DNA of 64,000 bases from Bacidia rubella (lineage: Eukaryota > Ascomycota > Lecanoromycetes > Lecanorales > Ramalinaceae), in NCBI GenBank assembly GCA_032158265.1, contig JAVTIF010000002.1, forward strand, positions 1,364,001 to 1,428,000, read 5' to 3'. Within the stretch, counting starts at the first letter, position 1, and each line of letters opens with the position of its first letter. Both the position numbers and the translations under genes were made by a program. The notes under the pieces are model-generated. The model saw only the letters and a list, made by a program, of their open reading frames with translations. It had not been told where the DNA came from and did no database searches. Positions 62,627-64,000 of this stretch are shown in pieces.

Positions 62627-64000
62627 TCAATCATCCAATAGATTGACGGCCCATTCTGGAATACGGTCTATGCCTTGGCCGTGTAGTGCGCTGACTGGGA
62701 TTACAGCCAGTTCTCCTCTCCATGGATTCTGCGTGCCAGAGGGATGCTGAACAGAATTTGCAGAAAGCGCCTCGAGGTAGGCTTGCAGATGGGCAAAATT
62801 CTGCTGCGTGTCGGGGAGGTCTGCCTTCGTCGCTACAACGAACCACGGCTTAGCAGACATAGGAGCCATTGGTGAATCAGTTGCTCTAATTGGATCCGAA
62901 GACTGAAGTACCATGCAACCGCCATTCTGGACAGCATTCATAGAAATAGGTCCGCCCGCTGCTTCATACCTCGATTCTGTCCTCTGATTGAGCTGCATGG
63001 CGCGAAGCTTCTCGAATTGACTCAACTCGTGCCAGAGTAACTGAAGCGTCTCAACAGCATCGCCTGAGCTCATATCAATGACGAAGGCTATTACTTTGGC
63101 GCGCTCAACATGACGCAAAAAGTCAAGACCAAGGCCTTTATCCAAATGTGCGCCTTTTATGAGTCCCGGTATGTCAGCTATCGAGACTTGTGTTCTTGGT
63201 TCCCCGTTCGCCTTTCTAAATTGGAGCTGAGGCCTACCTTGGCCACTGTCCAAGACCATAGTACCAATATTTGGTTGTAGGGTTGTGAATTCCCAGTCGC
63301 CAACTCGTGCCCGGCTGCGGCTCAAAGCCCGGAGCAGCGTGCTTTTGCCAGCGTTAGGCATCCCTACGAAGCCAAAGTCCGCCAGAAGCTTGAGCTCCAG
63401 CTCTAAAGTTATGGTGATGCCTTGTTCACCCTTCGTTGCAAAAATCGGTCTAGGCATAGAATCTGACACAAAGTGTGGATTCCCCAGGCCCCCCACAGCT
63501 CCTGAGGCGAGGAGCCTAGGCTTTTCCATTGGCTCTGACAGATCCAGAAAAATGGGCGCTGCAAGCTGTGGGCGGACTGAGGTCGCTCTTCTGTCTCTTG
63601 GCAATTTCGGGAACTCAGCTGTTGCGTAGTCAGATGGCTTTGTAGCTGGATGAAGAATCCATTTGTCTCTTCTCCAAGTCCCTCTCACAGTGCCCTTAGA
63701 TGCGTCGTCCTTTCCCCGTAGGCCAGTCTCCTCTTCTTCTGGTGCTGCTGTAGGGTCATGTCTCTCTATCTCCCTGACGACCGTGCCTACAGGCACCTCT
63801 AGTAAAACGTCATCTCCACGCTGGCCACCTTTGCTTTTACCCTGTCCACTTTTGCCCCTACCAGCTTTAATGAAGCGACGGCGAGCAAGCTTGTGAAGAC
63901 TTGTCTCCCCCTTGACTGCCTGGATGTAAATACTTCCGCCGCTGCCTCCATCGCCTCCATTTGCAGGTCCATGAGCCAAATACTTTTCCCGTAAGAACGA
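62627..64000 (-). CDS. MTG2: Mitochondrial Obg-family GTPase MTG2 (5' end outside window)
   Basis: The visible 457 codons are open to the right edge of the window, so the N terminus (including any presequence) is missing. The Obg fold begins in FLREKYLAHGPANGGDGGSG and has RRRFIKAGRGKSGQGKSKGG, then VLLEVPVGTVVREIE. The GTPase domain follows. G1 is GFVGMPNAGKSTLLRALSRS, G2/switch I is WEFTTLQPNIGTM, G3 is ADIPGLIKGAHLDKGLG and G4 is ATKAD (T in place of the usual N). The C terminus is GIDRIPEWAVNLLDD. Mtg2 binds GTP and is needed for mitochondrial large-subunit assembly. An insert of ~60 residues between G3 and G4 includes a Gln/Arg-rich linker. Confidence 0.92.
   Translation of the reverse strand, partial: SFLREKYLAHGPANGGDGGSGGSIYIQAVKGETSLHKLARRRFIKAGRGKSGQGKSKGGQRGDDVLLEVPVGTVVREIERHDPTAAPEEEETGLRGKDDASKGTVRGTWRRDKWILHPATKPSDYATAEFPKLPRDRRATSVRPQLAAPIFLDLSEPMEKPRLLASGAVGGLGNPHFVSDSMPRPIFATKGEQGITITLELELKLLADFGFVGMPNAGKSTLLRALSRSRARVGDWEFTTLQPNIGTMVLDSGQGRPQLQFRKANGEPRTQVSIADIPGLIKGAHLDKGLGLDFLRHVERAKVIAFVIDMSSGDAVETLQLLWHELSQFEKLRAMQLNQRTESRYEAAGGPISMNAVQNGGCMVLQSSDPIRATDSPMAPMSAKPWFVVATKADLPDTQQNFAHLQAYLEALSANSVQHPSGTQNPWRGELAVIPVSALHGQGIDRIPEWAVNLLDD

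Overview
The window is nuclear DNA of a filamentous ascomycete (Pezizomycotina). I think a Dothideomycete is likely, but that is only an impression. The evidence is protein-coding genes with short introns (mostly 48-80 bp, GTAAGT-like donors, CTAAC-like branch sites), single-copy housekeeping genes with typical fungal sequences, and fungal-specific families such as glutaminase A, a rhodopsin-fold Pth11-like membrane protein, a Cys-rich GPI-anchored protein and a DUF7730 protein. I saw no rRNA, tRNA, CRISPR or bacterial-type operon.

Layout. 0-13 kb: AXL2-like polarity protein, a GNAT acetyltransferase, a GPI-anchored cysteine-module protein, a three-exon DHA1-type MFS transporter and a five-exon ataxin-2/PBP1 homologue. 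13-20 kb: BUD6/AIP3, the retromer subunit VPS29 with a 15-nt microexon, and alanine-glyoxylate aminotransferase AGX1. 20-26 kb: gene-poor, with only one 98-residue orphan. 26-36 kb: a DUF1279 mitochondrial protein, a large JmjC/zinc-finger chromatin protein, COQ2, and the head-to-head pair eIF3f/UTP25. 36-45 kb: a long disordered orphan, a MITE-like inverted repeat, an AFG1-type ATPase, and the head-to-head pair TRAPPC2L/RIX7. 45-54 kb: secreted glutaminase A, a DUF7730 protein, a KDM8-like JmjC oxygenase, an AlkB-GRF oxygenase with a putative CUE region, and an RBR ubiquitin ligase whose RING1 is interrupted by an in-frame TAA. 54-64 kb: a BCS1-like AAA ATPase, RPB5, a small secreted protein, a seven-helix membrane protein with a repeat-bearing tail, a basic orphan and the 5'-truncated mitochondrial Obg GTPase MTG2.

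Most genes are core eukaryotic functions: polarity (AXL2, BUD6), mRNA and translation control (PBP1, eIF3f), ribosome biogenesis (UTP25, RIX7, MTG2), transcription (RPB5, JmjC), trafficking (VPS29, TRAPPC2L) and mitochondrial metabolism or quality control (COQ2, AGX1, AFG1, DUF1279). They do not form a biosynthetic cluster. I found no clearly new multi-gene system. The most unusual signals are a stop codon in the RBR gene that coincides with a credible new in-frame intron, an ATG-less mitochondrial-type presequence in frame with AGX1, a regularly spaced DxGGLL repeat in the seven-helix protein, and the TA-flanked inverted repeat upstream of AFG1. Exon coordinates were worked out by hand from splice signals and reading frame and have not been tested against transcripts.
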